DNA of 64,000 nucleotides from Gemmobacter fulvus (GTDB taxonomy: Bacteria; Pseudomonadota; Alphaproteobacteria; Rhodobacterales; Rhodobacteraceae): NCBI RefSeq assembly GCF_018798885.1, contig NZ_CP076361.1, forward strand, positions 2,571,501 through 2,635,500, given 5' to 3'. The notes under the pieces were generated by a model that was not told the origin of the DNA, made no database searches, and was given only the letters and a program-made list of their open reading frames with translations. Of the stretch, positions 8,723-18,301 are shown piece by piece. The position numbers and the translations under genes are program-made. Position 1 is the stretch's first letter. Each line of letters begins with the position of its first letter.

Positions 8723-9513
8723 TTTCCCTTGAACTCCGCTTTGCGTTTTTCGAGGAAGGCCGTGACGCCTTCGGCATAATCGGCGCTGCGCCCGGCTTCC
8801 TGTTGCAGATCGCGCTCCATATCCAGCTGCGCGTCAAGGCTGTTGCTGGCGGCGGCCTGAATAAGGCGTTTGGTCAGCCCAAGGCCCAGCGTCGGCCCGG
8901 CAGCAAGAGACAGCGCCAGCGCTTCGGCTTCGGTCATCAGGGCGTCATCGTCGACGGCCTGCCAGATCAGCCCCCAGGCGGCAGCGGTTTCGGCGGGCAG
9001 GGGGGCGGCGGTCAGGGCCAGCGCCTTGGCACGCGGTTCGCCGAGAATACGCGCAAGGCTCCAGCTGCCACCCGCATCGGGAATCAGCCCGATTTTCGAG
9101 AAGGCCTGAATGAACTTGGCCGACCGCGCCGCCAGAACGATGTCGCAGGCAAGGGCGATATTCGCCCCGGCACCAGCCGCGACACCGTTCACCGCGCAGA
9201 TCACCGGCTTTTCCAGCGCGCGAATCAGCCGCAGCGTCGGGTTGTAAAACCGGTCCAGCGTCTGGCCCAGATCGGGCACCGGGCCGCCTTTGCGCGGATC
9301 GCGGTCGCCCAGATCCTGCCCGGCGCAGAAGCCGCGCCCCGTGCCCGTCAGCAGCACGGCGCGCACGGCATCTTCGTCCTGTGCGCGCTGAAATCCGGCG
9401 CGCAGCGCCATATGCATCTCTTCGTTGAAGGAATTCAGCTTGTCTGGCCGGTTCAGCGTCAGGCGCAGAACGCCATCGGCCAGCGTCACCAGAACGGTGT
9501 CGGATTGGATCAT
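8719..9513 (-). CDS. paaG: 2-(1,2-epoxy-1,2-dihydrophenyl)acetyl-CoA isomerase PaaG
   Basis: This is a 264-residue crotonase-fold enzyme. LTLNRPDKLNSFNEEMH, GRGFCAGQDLGDRD and NGVAAGAGANIALACDIVLA are typical of PaaG, which isomerises the ring epoxide to oxepin-CoA. The ATG at 9513 follows GGGAGAAACC; an extension to 9624 would cross the divergent promoter and was rejected. It is the first gene of the minus-strand paaGIK unit and is divergent from paaN. A simple enoyl-CoA hydratase (PaaF) function is the alternative, but the AGQDLGDRD context favours PaaG. Confidence 0.88.
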   Translation of the reverse strand: MIQSDTVLVTLADGVLRLTLNRPDKLNSFNEEMHMALRAGFQRAQDEDAVRAVLLTGTGRGFCAGQDLGDRDPRKGGPVPDLGQTLDRFYNPTLRLIRALEKPVICAVNGVAAGAGANIALACDIVLAARSAKFIQAFSKIGLIPDAGGSWSLARILGEPRAKALALTAAPLPAETAAAWGLIWQAVDDDALMTEAEALALSLAAGPTLGLGLTKRLIQAAASNSLDAQLDMERDLQQEAGRSADYAEGVTAFLEKRKAEFKGK

Positions 9514-9569
9514 CGGTTTCTCCCTCGCCTCGCGGAAAACGTCGCTGCGCCCAAGATTTTTGTTGCATA

Positions 9570-9585
9570 GACCGACCGGTCGGTC
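9570..9585. promoter_or_regulatory. Perfect 16-bp palindrome, candidate TetR (PaaR) operator
   Basis: GACCGACCGGTCGGTC is a perfect palindrome in the 104-bp divergent region between paaG (start 9513, minus) and paaN (start 9618, plus). This dyad is a known operator style for TetR regulators of CoA-ester catabolism; the Thermus PfmR consensus is of this type. With paaR nearby it is a strong candidate for control of both divergent units. Confidence 0.7.
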
Positions 9586-9617
9586 AATGATAAAGCGCAA
9601 CCTGGGAGGAGGATGCC

Positions 9618-11270
9618 ATGACATCGTTGTTCGACCGCCATCACGCCGTGCTGGATGCTGCTGTTGCGGCCCTGACGGATCGTGGGTTCTGGTCGCCCTT
9701 TTCCGAGGTGCCCAGCGGCAAGATCTATGGCGAAACCGCGCGCGAGGATGGCGCGGCGGCTTATGCGGCCTTGCTCAACACACCCTTTGCCTTGCCCGGC
9801 CATCCCGAATCCGGGCGCGTCGGGGCTGAACTGTCGCCTTGGGGGCCAGCGCTGGGAATCACCTATCCTGCCGCCGATGTGCCCAGCCTGATCGCCGCCG
9901 CCAAGGCCGCCGCAGGTGCATGGGCCGCGGCCACGCCCGAGGCGCGGGTGGGGGTCTGTCTGGAGATTCTGGCCCGGCTGAACCGGATCAGCTTCACCAT
10001 GGCCCATGCCGTCAGCCACACCACGGGCCAAGCCTTTGCGATGGCGTTTCAGGCGGGCGGCCCGCATGCACAGGATCGCGGGCTGGAGGCGGTGGCGATG
10101 GCCTGGGCGGAAATGATCCGCTTCCCTGCCACCGCACGCTGGGAAAAGCCGCAGGGCAAGGCCGCGCCGATCCTGCTGGAAAAACACTGGACGCTGGTGC
10201 CGCGCGGCGTGGCGCTGGTGATCGGCTGCCAGACCTTCCCGACATGGAACAGCTATCCGGGGCTGTTTGCCAGCCTCGCCACCGGTAATCCGGTGATCGT
10301 GAAACCCCATCCCGCCGCGGTGCTGCCGCTGGCCCTGACAGTGCAGGTGGCGCGTGCGGTGCTGGTCGAGGCGGGCTTTCCCGCCGATGTGGTGCTGCTG
10401 GCCGCCGATGCGGCGGGGGCCGAGATCACGCAGGATCTGGTGCGCCACAAGGATGTGGCGATCATCGACTATACCGGCTCCACCGCTTTTGGCGACTGGG
10501 TGCGCCGCCATGCGGGCGAGGCGCAGGTTTTCACCGAAGAGGCGGGGGTGAACAGCATCACGCTGGCCGCCACCGATGATTTCGCGGCCACCTGCGCCAA
10601 TATCGCCTTTTCGCTGGCGCTTTATTCCGGGCAGATGTGCACCGCGCCGCAGAATATCTACATCCCGGCAGGCGGAATCGACACCGATCAGGGCCATCAG
10701 AGCTTTGAGGCCGTGGCGCAGGCGCTGGCCTCGGCGGTGGATGCGCTGCTGGACGATCCGGCCCGTGCGGCAGGCCTCTGTGGCGCGATTGCCAATCCGG
10801 CCACGCTGGCGCGAGTGACGGCGGCGCGCAGCCTTGGCCGGGTGATCCGCGACTCAACCGCCCTGCCCGAAGGGCGCAGCGCCACGCCGCTGATGCTGGC
10901 GGTGCGCGCCGATGAGACCGGGGTGTATGAGGCTGAATGCTTCGGCCCGATCAGCTTTCTGATTGCCGTGCCGGATGCGGATACGGGCATCGCGCTTGCC
11001 GCCGATCTTGCGCGCCGCAAGGGCGCGATCACGGCGGCGCTGTATGACACGGACGAGGACCGCATCGCGCGGGCCATCGACGCGTTTGCGCAGGCCGGGG
11101 TGAATCTGTCGATCAACCTGACAGGCAATATTTTCGTCAACCAATCGGCGGCGTTCAGCGATTTCCACGTCACCGGGGCGAACCCGGCGGGAAATGCCAG
11201 CCTCACCGATACCGCCTTTGTCGCCAGCCGGTTCCGGCGGGCGATGTGGCGTCGCCCCACGGCGGCGTGA
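9618..11270 (+). CDS. paaN: Phenylacetic acid degradation protein PaaN (aldehyde dehydrogenase family)
   Basis: The 550-residue aldehyde dehydrogenase superfamily member is of the PaaN type, which is distinct from PaaZ and lacks the MaoC domain. Visible motifs are CQTFPTWNSYPGLF, KPHPAAVLPL, IIDYTGSTAFGDW and the catalytic cysteine in SGQMCTAPQN. The ATG follows GGGAGGAGG. Because paaZ already supplies the semialdehyde dehydrogenase, PaaN may be a backup or act on another aldehyde. The ABC transporter genes follow 41 bp downstream without a clear terminator. Confidence 0.9.
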   Translation: MTSLFDRHHAVLDAAVAALTDRGFWSPFSEVPSGKIYGETAREDGAAAYAALLNTPFALPGHPESGRVGAELSPWGPALGITYPAADVPSLIAAAKAAAGAWAAATPEARVGVCLEILARLNRISFTMAHAVSHTTGQAFAMAFQAGGPHAQDRGLEAVAMAWAEMIRFPATARWEKPQGKAAPILLEKHWTLVPRGVALVIGCQTFPTWNSYPGLFASLATGNPVIVKPHPAAVLPLALTVQVARAVLVEAGFPADVVLLAADAAGAEITQDLVRHKDVAIIDYTGSTAFGDWVRRHAGEAQVFTEEAGVNSITLAATDDFAATCANIAFSLALYSGQMCTAPQNIYIPAGGIDTDQGHQSFEAVAQALASAVDALLDDPARAAGLCGAIANPATLARVTAARSLGRVIRDSTALPEGRSATPLMLAVRADETGVYEAECFGPISFLIAVPDADTGIALAADLARRKGAITAALYDTDEDRIARAIDAFAQAGVNLSINLTGNIFVNQSAAFSDFHVTGANPAGNASLTDTAFVASRFRRAMWRRPTAA

Positions 11271-11311
11271 CCACGCTTCAGCTTCACCGCGTTCTCTGGG
11301 AGGAGACCCTT

Positions 11312-12454
11312 ATGAAGACCCTGACGACCACGGCCCTTGCCACCCTGATGGCCCTTGGCCTGACCACCGCCGCCAGCGCCGAAATCAAGATCGGCGCCAC
11401 CGTCTCGGCCACTGGCCCCGCCTCGTTCCTCGGCGACCCCGAGGCCAAGACGCTGGAAATGCTGGTGGAAGAACTGAACGCCGCAGGCGGCATCAATGGC
11501 GAGGAAGTCGCGCTGGTGCTCTATGACGATGCGGGCGATCCGAACAAGGCGCGCACCTTCGCCACCCGTCTGGTGGAAGATGACGAAGTGGTGGCGATCA
11601 TCGGCGGCAGCACGACCGGCACCACCATGTCGATCATCGCCGTGGCCGAAGATGCAGAGATCCCCTTCATCTCGCTGGCCGGGGCCATCGAGATCATTGA
11701 CCCGGTCAAACCCTTCGTGTTCAAGACCCCGCATACCGACCGCATGGCCTGTGAAAAGATCTTCGAGGATATGAAGGCGCGGCAGATTGCAAAGATCGGC
11801 CTGATCTCGGGCACCGATGGGTTCGGCGCTTCGATGCAGGCGCAGTGCAAGGCGGTGGTCGGCAATTACGGCATCGAAATCGTCGCGGATGAAACCTATG
11901 GCCCGCAGGATGCGGACATGACGCCGCAACTGACGAACATCAAGGGCGCAGAGGGAATTCAGGCGATTCTGAACCCCGGCTTCGGGCAGGGGCCGTCGAT
12001 CGTGACGCGCAACTATGCCCAGCTGGCGATCGACCTGCCGCTGTATCAATCGCATGGCGTGGCGTCTGACGGCTTTATCGAACTGGCCGGGGCGGCGGCT
12101 GCCGAAGGCGTGCGCCTGCCGGGCACGGCGCTGCTGGTGGCCGACCTGCTGCCCGACAGCGATCCGCAAAAAGCCATCGTCGCCGCCTATAAAACCGCCT
12201 TCGAGGCCAAGACCGGCACCCCCGTCGGCACCTTTGGCGGCTATGCCCATGATGCGTTCCGCATCCTGACCGATGCCATCACCCGCGCCGGATCCTCTGA
12301 TCCTGCCGCGATCCGCGACGCCATCGAGGCAACCTCGGGTCTGGTCGGCACCACCGGCACCGTGACCATGTCGGCCACGGATCACCTCGGTCTGGATCTG
12401 AGCGCGTTCCGCATGCTGGAAATCAAGGATGGCGGCTGGACCATCGTCGAGTGA
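11312..12454 (+). CDS. LIV-type ABC transporter substrate-binding protein in the paa locus
   Basis: The 380-residue periplasmic binding protein (Peripla_BP_6, LivK-like) has a clear signal peptide MKTLTTTALATLMALGLTTAASA. The mature start EIKIGATVSATGPASFLG is typical of the family. GGGAGGAGACC precedes the ATG. With the four following genes it forms a complete five-gene importer between paaN and a beta-oxidation fusion gene, so an aromatic acid such as phenylacetate is a likely ligand. That assignment is from context only; the family also binds branched-chain amino acids. Confidence 0.88.
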   Translation: MKTLTTTALATLMALGLTTAASAEIKIGATVSATGPASFLGDPEAKTLEMLVEELNAAGGINGEEVALVLYDDAGDPNKARTFATRLVEDDEVVAIIGGSTTGTTMSIIAVAEDAEIPFISLAGAIEIIDPVKPFVFKTPHTDRMACEKIFEDMKARQIAKIGLISGTDGFGASMQAQCKAVVGNYGIEIVADETYGPQDADMTPQLTNIKGAEGIQAILNPGFGQGPSIVTRNYAQLAIDLPLYQSHGVASDGFIELAGAAAAEGVRLPGTALLVADLLPDSDPQKAIVAAYKTAFEAKTGTPVGTFGGYAHDAFRILTDAITRAGSSDPAAIRDAIEATSGLVGTTGTVTMSATDHLGLDLSAFRMLEIKDGGWTIVE

Positions 12455-12461
12455 CACAGAC

Positions 12462-12489
12462 CCCGGCTGCCCCGTGTGGGGTGGCCGGG
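12462..12489 (+). other. Hairpin after the binding-protein gene
   Basis: An 11-pair stem with two G-T wobbles, CCGGCTGCCCC (12463-12473) against GGGGTGGCCGG (12478-12488), closes around GTGT. No T-tract follows. Such hairpins often protect the binding-protein part of the message and lower permease expression. Confidence 0.5.
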
Positions 12490-12551
12490 CCTGTCGCCGG
12501 GGCGCGCCTTGCGCCCATATCGCTGCATCCCAAGCCGGAGCGAACCCCTCC

Positions 12552-13424
12552 ATGTCGGAACTCATGCAATTCCTCCTGTCGGGGGTGACGGTCGGCGCGG
12601 TTTATGCGCTTGTCGCGCTCGGCTTCACGATCATTTACAACGCCTCGGATGTGGTGAACTTCGCGCAAGGCGAATTCGTCATGCTCGGCGGCATGATCAC
12701 CGTCTTTGCCTTCGAGGCGGGACTGCCGCTGCCCTTGGCGGCGGTGGTGGCCATTGCGGTTACGGCGGGCATCGGTGTGGCCCTGAACAAGCTGGCCATC
12801 GAACCGGCGCGCGGGGCACCGGTGGTGTCGCTGATCATCATCACCATCGGCGCGTCGATCTTCATCCGTGGCGTCACGCAGCTGACCTTTGACAAGCAGT
12901 TGCATCGCTTTCCGGCCTTTTCGGGGGATGATCCGATCCAGGTGCTGGGCGCGACCATCCTGCCGCAAAGCCTGTGGGTGATTGCGGGCGCATTGGCGGT
13001 GTTTGTCGGCCTGTTCTTCTTTTTCACCCGCACGCTGACCGGCAAGGCCATCCTTGCCACCTCGAACAACCGGCTGGCGGCGCAGCTTGTGGGCATCAAT
13101 ACCAATTGGGTGATGACCCTGTCCTTTGCGCTGTCGGCGGGCATCGGGGCGCTGGCCGGGGTGCTGGTCACGCCGATCACGCTGACCTCCTATGATGTCG
13201 GGATCGCGCTGGCGCTGAAGGGGTTTGCGGCGGCCATGCTGGGTGGCATGGGCAATCCGAAGGGCGCGCTGGTGGGGGGTATCCTTCTGGGCCTGTTCGA
13301 GGCGCTGACGGCGGGCTACCTGAGTTCGCAATACAAGGATGCCGCTGCCTTTGTGGTGATCCTTGCCGTGCTGTTCGCCATGCCGCAGGGCATCTTTGGC
13401 CGCAAATCGACGGATCGGGTGTGA
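12552..13424 (+). CDS. LivH-type branched-chain ABC transporter permease
   Basis: A 290-residue polytopic membrane protein of the LivH family. It shows YALVALGFTIIYNASDVVNFAQGEFVMLGG near the N terminus, the usual first-helices signature, and GGMGNPKGALVGGILLGL near the C terminus. The ATG at 12552 was chosen by family alignment; a longer frame upstream reads through the intercistronic hairpin. Its stop overlaps the start of the LivM-type gene. It is the inner-membrane channel half of the paa-locus importer. Confidence 0.9.
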   Translation: MSELMQFLLSGVTVGAVYALVALGFTIIYNASDVVNFAQGEFVMLGGMITVFAFEAGLPLPLAAVVAIAVTAGIGVALNKLAIEPARGAPVVSLIIITIGASIFIRGVTQLTFDKQLHRFPAFSGDDPIQVLGATILPQSLWVIAGALAVFVGLFFFFTRTLTGKAILATSNNRLAAQLVGINTNWVMTLSFALSAGIGALAGVLVTPITLTSYDVGIALALKGFAAAMLGGMGNPKGALVGGILLGLFEALTAGYLSSQYKDAAAFVVILAVLFAMPQGIFGRKSTDRV

Positions 13425-14383
13425 TGATGAAACTGTCCCCCAAATCCGCCACCCTGCTGGTTCTGGCGCTGCTGATTGCCATCACCCCGTTCTTCTTTCC
13501 CTCGGGTTATTATTACCGGGTCGGGGCGCTGATCTTCGTCAATGGCATTGCCGTGACGGGCATCGTGATCCTGACCGGCTATGCCGGGCAGATCAGCCTT
13601 GGCCATGCCGGGTTTGCCGGGATCGGTGCCTATGCCTGTGCGCTGGCCCCGGTGCATCTGGGCCTGCATCCGGCCCTGGCTGCTCTGCTCGGGGCGGTGA
13701 TCTCTGCCCTGCTGGCCTATCTGGTCGGGCGGCCCATCCTGCGCCTGAAGGGTTATTACCTTGGGGTGGCGAGCCTTGGCTTCGGTATCCTTGTGTCAAT
13801 GGTGCTGGCCAATGAACGCTGGCTGACCAAGGGCCCGGACGGTATCGAAGTGCCGGATCTGGGGCTGCGGGCGCTGCTGAAACAGGCGGGGTTGGACCTG
13901 TCGAATGCCGAATTCTGGTATGCGTTTTCCGGGCTGTGCCTGCTGATCGGGGCCTGGCTGGCGCTGAACCTCTATAACAGCCCGACGGGCCGCGCGCTGC
14001 GCGCCCTGCACGGGTCGGAAATTGCCGCAAGGACGGTGGGGGTGGATGTTACCCGGCTGAAATTGCAGGCCTTCGTGATTTCGGCAGTCTATGCCTCGGT
14101 CTCGGGCTCCCTGCTGGCCTTGCAGAACAAGTTCATCACCCCCGATGTGGCTGGATACATGCACTCGATCGAGATGGTCACCATGGCCGTGCTGGGCGGG
14201 GCCGGATCTGTGCTGGGTGCGATCTTCGGTGCGGGCATCCTGACGCTGCTGCCGCAGGTGCTGACGGTCTTTGCCGAATATGAACAGCTTCTGCTCGGTC
14301 TTGTGATGATGCTGGTGATGATCTTCATGCGCGACGGGCTTTTGCCCTCGCTCATGCGCCGGGTGCGGGGGAGGGACGAATGA
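13424..14383 (+). CDS. LivM-type branched-chain ABC transporter permease
   Basis: The 319-residue LivM-family permease carries [25 protein letters not shown] and [16 protein letters not shown], both characteristic. Hydrophobic segments run throughout. Possible starts are GTG 13421, ATG 13424 and ATG 13427; ATG 13424 overlaps the preceding TGA. Its end overlaps the LivG-type ATPase start by 4 bp, so the permease and ATPase genes are translationally coupled. Confidence 0.9.
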   Translation: MMKLSPKSATLLVLALLIAITPFFFPSGYYYRVGALIFVNGIAVTGIVILTGYAGQISLGHAGFAGIGAYACALAPVHLGLHPALAALLGAVISALLAYLVGRPILRLKGYYLGVASLGFGILVSMVLANERWLTKGPDGIEVPDLGLRALLKQAGLDLSNAEFWYAFSGLCLLIGAWLALNLYNSPTGRALRALHGSEIAARTVGVDVTRLKLQAFVISAVYASVSGSLLALQNKFITPDVAGYMHSIEMVTMAVLGGAGSVLGAIFGAGILTLLPQVLTVFAEYEQLLLGLVMMLVMIFMRDGLLPSLMRRVRGRDE

Positions 14384-15159
14384 GCCTGCTGCAAGTTGAA
14401 GGTCTGGGCATCACCTTTGGCGGCCTGCGTGCCGTGAACGATGTCAGCTTTGCCCTGAACCCCGGCGAGATCGTGTCGGTGATCGGGCCGAATGGCGCGG
14501 GCAAGACCACGCTGTTCAACATGATTTCGGGCGTATATCAGCCCGGCTCCGGCAAGGTGAAGCTGAACGGCGAGGATGTGACGGCGATGAGCCCGCATCT
14601 TCTGGCGCGGCGCGGCATGTCGCGCACCTTTCAGAACCTGCAAATCTTCCAGAGCATGACCGTGCTGGAAAATGCGATTGCTGGCTACCATCTGCGCGAA
14701 AGCGGCTCGGTTCTGGCTGATCTGCTGGGCCTTCCGGCCTCGCGCCGCCGGGCCGCACTGGCCGAAGAGGGCGCGCGCGCCTTGCTGGCGCGCGTCGGGC
14801 TGGAGCGTGCGGCGGAACGCGAGGCGGGCAATCTGTCTTACGGCGCGTTGAAACGGCTGGAGATTGCCCGTGCGCTGGCGCTCGACCCCAAGGTCTTGCT
14901 GCTGGATGAACCCGCCGCAGGCTGCAATGCCGTGGAAACCGAAGAGATCGACCATCTGATTGCCGAGGTTGCGGCCTCGGGCGTGGCGATCCTGCTGGTG
15001 GAACATGACATGAAGATGGTCATGCGCATCTCCAATCACATCGTGGTGCTGGACCATGGCGAAAAGATTGCCGAAGGCGATCCGGCTACGGTCAGCCGCA
15101 ACCCGGCGGTGATTGCCGCCTATCTGGGCACCGAGGAGGCCGCACATGCTCACGGTTGA
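14380..15159 (+). CDS. LivG-type ABC transporter ATP-binding protein
   Basis: The 259-residue cytoplasmic ATPase has Walker [10 protein letters not shown] and Walker [11 protein letters not shown]. The signature is [16 protein letters not shown], with LSYG in place of LSGGQ, which is common in LivG proteins. The switch histidine is in [11 protein letters not shown]. It overlaps the upstream permease and the downstream LivF-type gene. Confidence 0.92.
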   Translation: MSLLQVEGLGITFGGLRAVNDVSFALNPGEIVSVIGPNGAGKTTLFNMISGVYQPGSGKVKLNGEDVTAMSPHLLARRGMSRTFQNLQIFQSMTVLENAIAGYHLRESGSVLADLLGLPASRRRAALAEEGARALLARVGLERAAEREAGNLSYGALKRLEIARALALDPKVLLLDEPAAGCNAVETEEIDHLIAEVAASGVAILLVEHDMKMVMRISNHIVVLDHGEKIAEGDPATVSRNPAVIAAYLGTEEAAHAHG

Positions 15160-15847
15160 AGGGCTGCGTTCGCGCTATGGGCGCATCGAGGTGCTGCATG
15201 GCATCGACCTGCGCGTCGACAGCGGCGAGATCGTGACGGTGGTGGGGGCGAATGGCGCGGGCAAGACCACGCTGTTGCGCTGCCTGTCAGGGGTGCAGCC
15301 GGTGTCGGGCGGCACAATCACCTTCCGTGGCGAGGCACTGACGCCGGTGCCCGCCTACAAGCGGCTGCGCCGGGGGCTGGCACAATCGCCCGAAGGGCGG
15401 CAGATATTCACCAACCTGTCGGTCGAAGAGAACCTGCGGCTCGGGGCCTTCCTGTTCACCGATGATCGGGTGGACAAGGATATGGACGATGCCTTTCAGA
15501 TGTTCCCGATCCTGAAGGAAAAGCGCAATCTGGCGGCGGGCGGCCTGTCGGGCGGGCAGCAGCAGATGCTGGCGATTGCCCGCGCCCTGATGGGGCGGCC
15601 CTCGTGCCTGTTGTTGGACGAGCCGTCGATGGGTCTGGCACCGATCCTTGTCAGCCAGATATTCGAAGTGGTGAAGGGTCTGAAGGCGCTGGATGTGACG
15701 GTGCTTCTGGTGGAACAGAATGCCTTTGGCGCGCTCAAGGTGGCGGATCGGGGTTATGTGATGGAAACCGGGCGCATCAGTATGGAGGGCGCGGCGGCAG
15801 AGCTGATTGCCGATCCGCGCATCCGTGAAGCCTATCTGGGGATATGA
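15146..15847 (+). CDS. LivF-type ABC transporter ATP-binding protein
   Basis: The 233-residue ATPase has Walker A GANGAGKTT, signature GLSGGQQQMLAIARAL, Walker B CLLLDEPSMGL and the switch region VLLVEQNAFGAL, with Gln-Asn instead of His as usual for LivF. The start overlaps the end of the LivG-type gene by 14 bp. It completes the five-gene importer; the next gene begins 2 bp downstream. Confidence 0.92.
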   Translation: MLTVEGLRSRYGRIEVLHGIDLRVDSGEIVTVVGANGAGKTTLLRCLSGVQPVSGGTITFRGEALTPVPAYKRLRRGLAQSPEGRQIFTNLSVEENLRLGAFLFTDDRVDKDMDDAFQMFPILKEKRNLAAGGLSGGQQQMLAIARALMGRPSCLLLDEPSMGLAPILVSQIFEVVKGLKALDVTVLLVEQNAFGALKVADRGYVMETGRISMEGAAAELIADPRIREAYLGI

Positions 15848-15848
15848 A

Positions 15849-17795
15849 ATGAGCCTTGTCAGCATCGCCCGCGAGGGCAGCATCGCCGTTGTCACCATCG
15901 ACAACCCGCCGGTCAATGCCCTGGGGCAGGCGCTGCGCCAGCAGCTGTGGGATGCGGTGGCGGCGCTGGATGCCGACGCCGCCGTGCAAGCGGTGCTGCT
16001 GATCTGCGCCGGGCGCACCTTCATCGCCGGGGCCGATGTCAGCGAGTTCGGCAAGCCGCCGGTCGCGCCGCATCTGCCCGATGTGGTGGCCCGGATCGAG
16101 GCGGCGGCAAAGCCCTGGGTCGCAGCGATCCATGGTGCGGCGCTGGGTGGTGGGTTCGAGGTGGCGCTGGGCTGCCGGTTCCGTCTGGCACTGGACAGCG
16201 CCTCGGTCGGGTTGCCCGAAGTGGGGCTGGGCATTGTGCCGGGGGCGGGGGGCACGGTGCGCACCCCGCGTGTGGCGGGCGTGGCGGCCGCGGTCGATCT
16301 GGTGACGGGCGGCAAGCCGCTCCGCGCGGCCAAGGCGCAGGCGCTGGGCCTGATTGACGCGGTTGTCAGCGGGGATCTGCGGGCGGCGGCGATTGCCTTT
16401 GCGCAGGAGGCCATCGGCAAGCCCTTGCCGCTGCCCGCCTCGGCCCGCCCGGTTGTGGCCCCGGAGGCGGGGTTCTGGGACGACCAGCAGGCCGCCATCA
16501 CCAAACGTGCCAAGGGCGAGGTGGCACCGCTGCACGCGCTGGCCTGCCTGCGCAAGGCGACCGAGGTGCCCTTTGCCGAGGCGATGGCCTTCGAGCGCGA
16601 AACCTTCCTTGCCCTGCGCGGCTCGGATCAGGCGGCTGCGCTGCGCCATGTGTTCTTTGCCGAACGCGCCGCGCCCCGGCCCGCCCATCTGGGCGCGGCG
16701 CAGCCCTTGCCGCTGCGCGCTGCTGCCGTGATCGGCGGTGGCACCATGGGGGCGGGGATAGCTGCCGCCTTGCGGGATGCGGGCCTGCCGGTGACGCTGA
16801 TCGAGCGGGATGCAGCGGCGTTGGAGCGTGGCGTGACCAATCTGCGCGCCATTTTCGACGGCGCGGTGGCGCGGGGCCGCCTGACCGAGGCGCAGGCGGC
16901 AGAGCGTTTGGCGGGCGTTACCGCCTCGACCGATTATGCCAGCCTCGCCGGGGCGGATCTGGTGATCGAGGCGGTGTTTGAAGAGATCGGCGTGAAACGC
17001 GCCGTCTTTGCGCAGGTGGCAGCGGTTTGCAGGCCCGATGCGGTGCTGGCCACCAATACCTCTTATCTGGATCCGGCGGCGATTGCGCAAGGTGTGCCCA
17101 ATCCGGCGCGGTTTATCGGGCTGCATTTCTTCAGCCCGGCCAATGTGATGAAACTGCTGGAAATCGTGCCCACACCCGACACGTCGCCCGACGTGCTGGC
17201 CACCGGCTTTGCGCTGGCCAAGACGCTGGGCAAGATCCCGGTGCAGGCGGGCATCTGCGAAGGCTTCATTGGCAACCGCATCCTGAAACGCTACCGTGCC
17301 GGCGCCGAGGCCTTGGTGCGGCGCGGCGTTGCCATCGCGGCGGTGGATGCCGCCATGCGCGGCTTCGGCTTTGCCATGGGGCCGTTCGAGGCGCAGGATC
17401 TGGGCGGGCTCGACATCGCCTTCCTGCAACGCGAGGCAGCACGGGCCACCGGGCAGGACGTGCCAGAGACATTGGGCGACCTGTTGGTGCGGGCGGGCCG
17501 CAAGGGGCAGAAAACCGGCGGTGGCTGGTATGATTATGCGCCGGGGCAGCGCAAGCCGCAGCCCTCTGCGACCGTGGCCGATCTGCTGGCCGATCAGATC
17601 CGCGCGGAAGGCCAGATGGATGGCCCGGCGATTGCCGAACATCTGGTGGCCGAAATGGCGGCAGAGGGGCAGGCGATTCTGGCCGAAGGCATCGCCCGCC
17701 AGCCCGCCGACATCGACCTTGTGGAGATCCATGGCTACGGCTTTCCGCGCTGGCGCGGCGGGCCGATGTTTCATGCCCAAAACCGCGCCGGTTAA
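15849..17795 (+). CDS. Enoyl-CoA hydratase / 3-hydroxyacyl-CoA dehydrogenase fusion (FadB-like)
   Basis: A 648-residue bifunctional beta-oxidation enzyme. The N-terminal crotonase domain (about 1-190) has NPPVNALGQ, GRTFIAGADVSEFG and HGAALGGGFEVALGCR. The NAD-binding dehydrogenase domain starts at AAVIGGGTMGAGIAAALRD, with ANTSYLDPAAIAQ and the catalytic histidine in GLHFFSPANVMKLLEIV, followed by two C-terminal dehydrogenase repeats. In the paa locus it would do the PaaF and PaaH steps on 2,3-dehydroadipyl-CoA in one polypeptide. It is cotranscribed with the importer and converges on the split kinase gene, overlapping by 4 bp. Confidence 0.9.
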   Translation: MSLVSIAREGSIAVVTIDNPPVNALGQALRQQLWDAVAALDADAAVQAVLLICAGRTFIAGADVSEFGKPPVAPHLPDVVARIEAAAKPWVAAIHGAALGGGFEVALGCRFRLALDSASVGLPEVGLGIVPGAGGTVRTPRVAGVAAAVDLVTGGKPLRAAKAQALGLIDAVVSGDLRAAAIAFAQEAIGKPLPLPASARPVVAPEAGFWDDQQAAITKRAKGEVAPLHALACLRKATEVPFAEAMAFERETFLALRGSDQAAALRHVFFAERAAPRPAHLGAAQPLPLRAAAVIGGGTMGAGIAAALRDAGLPVTLIERDAAALERGVTNLRAIFDGAVARGRLTEAQAAERLAGVTASTDYASLAGADLVIEAVFEEIGVKRAVFAQVAAVCRPDAVLATNTSYLDPAAIAQGVPNPARFIGLHFFSPANVMKLLEIVPTPDTSPDVLATGFALAKTLGKIPVQAGICEGFIGNRILKRYRAGAEALVRRGVAIAAVDAAMRGFGFAMGPFEAQDLGGLDIAFLQREAARATGQDVPETLGDLLVRAGRKGQKTGGGWYDYAPGQRKPQPSATVADLLADQIRAEGQMDGPAIAEHLVAEMAAEGQAILAEGIARQPADIDLVEIHGYGFPRWRGGPMFHAQNRAG

Positions 17796-18301
17796 TCGGG
17801 AACAGGCCCCCCGGTCAGTGTCGGCAGGGGGGCATCCAGCACCGCGCGCAGCTTGCGCGCCAACTCGTCCCGGCGATAGGGTTTTGACAGCAGCTGCACC
17901 CCGTGATCGAGCCGACCGTGATGCACGATGGAGTTTTCGGTATAGCCCGAGGTGAACAGCACCCGCAGCGACGGATACTCTGCACAGGCCTTTTCGGCCA
18001 GAAGCCGGCCCGGCAGCTCTCCGGGCATCACCACATCGGTGAACAGCAGCGTCACATCCCCGGCGGCACGGATGGCCGCCAGCGCCTCGCTGCCATCGGC
18101 GGCCATGGTCACGCGGTAGCCAAGGCTTTCCACCAGCCGCTTCACATGATGGCGCAGCGCCGGATCATCCTCTGCCGCCACGATATGTTCGCCCGCGCCC
18201 ATCGGCACGATACCACTGGCGGGCATCAGCACATCTGCGCGCTGCTGCGCGGCACTGCGCGGCAGATAGAGGCTGACCGTGGTGCCCCGATCACGTTTCA
18301 T
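17792..18301 (-). pseudogene. 3' fragment of hybrid sensor kinase: receiver domain, with an element-supplied start
   Basis: The frame encodes MKRDR (from the inserted element) followed by GTTVSLYLPR, the last strand of an HATPase domain, and then a receiver domain. The receiver has acidic residues E44/D45/D46, phosphoacceptor D89 in LLFTDVVMP and K140 in LLSKPY. It is the C terminus of the kinase whose first 795 residues lie at 20908-23292. The element end provides AAGGAGG (18311-18317), 9 bases before the ATG at 18301, so the fragment could be made as a free 169-residue receiver. Listed as pseudogene because the parent gene is interrupted, but it is intact as an ORF. Confidence 0.85.
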
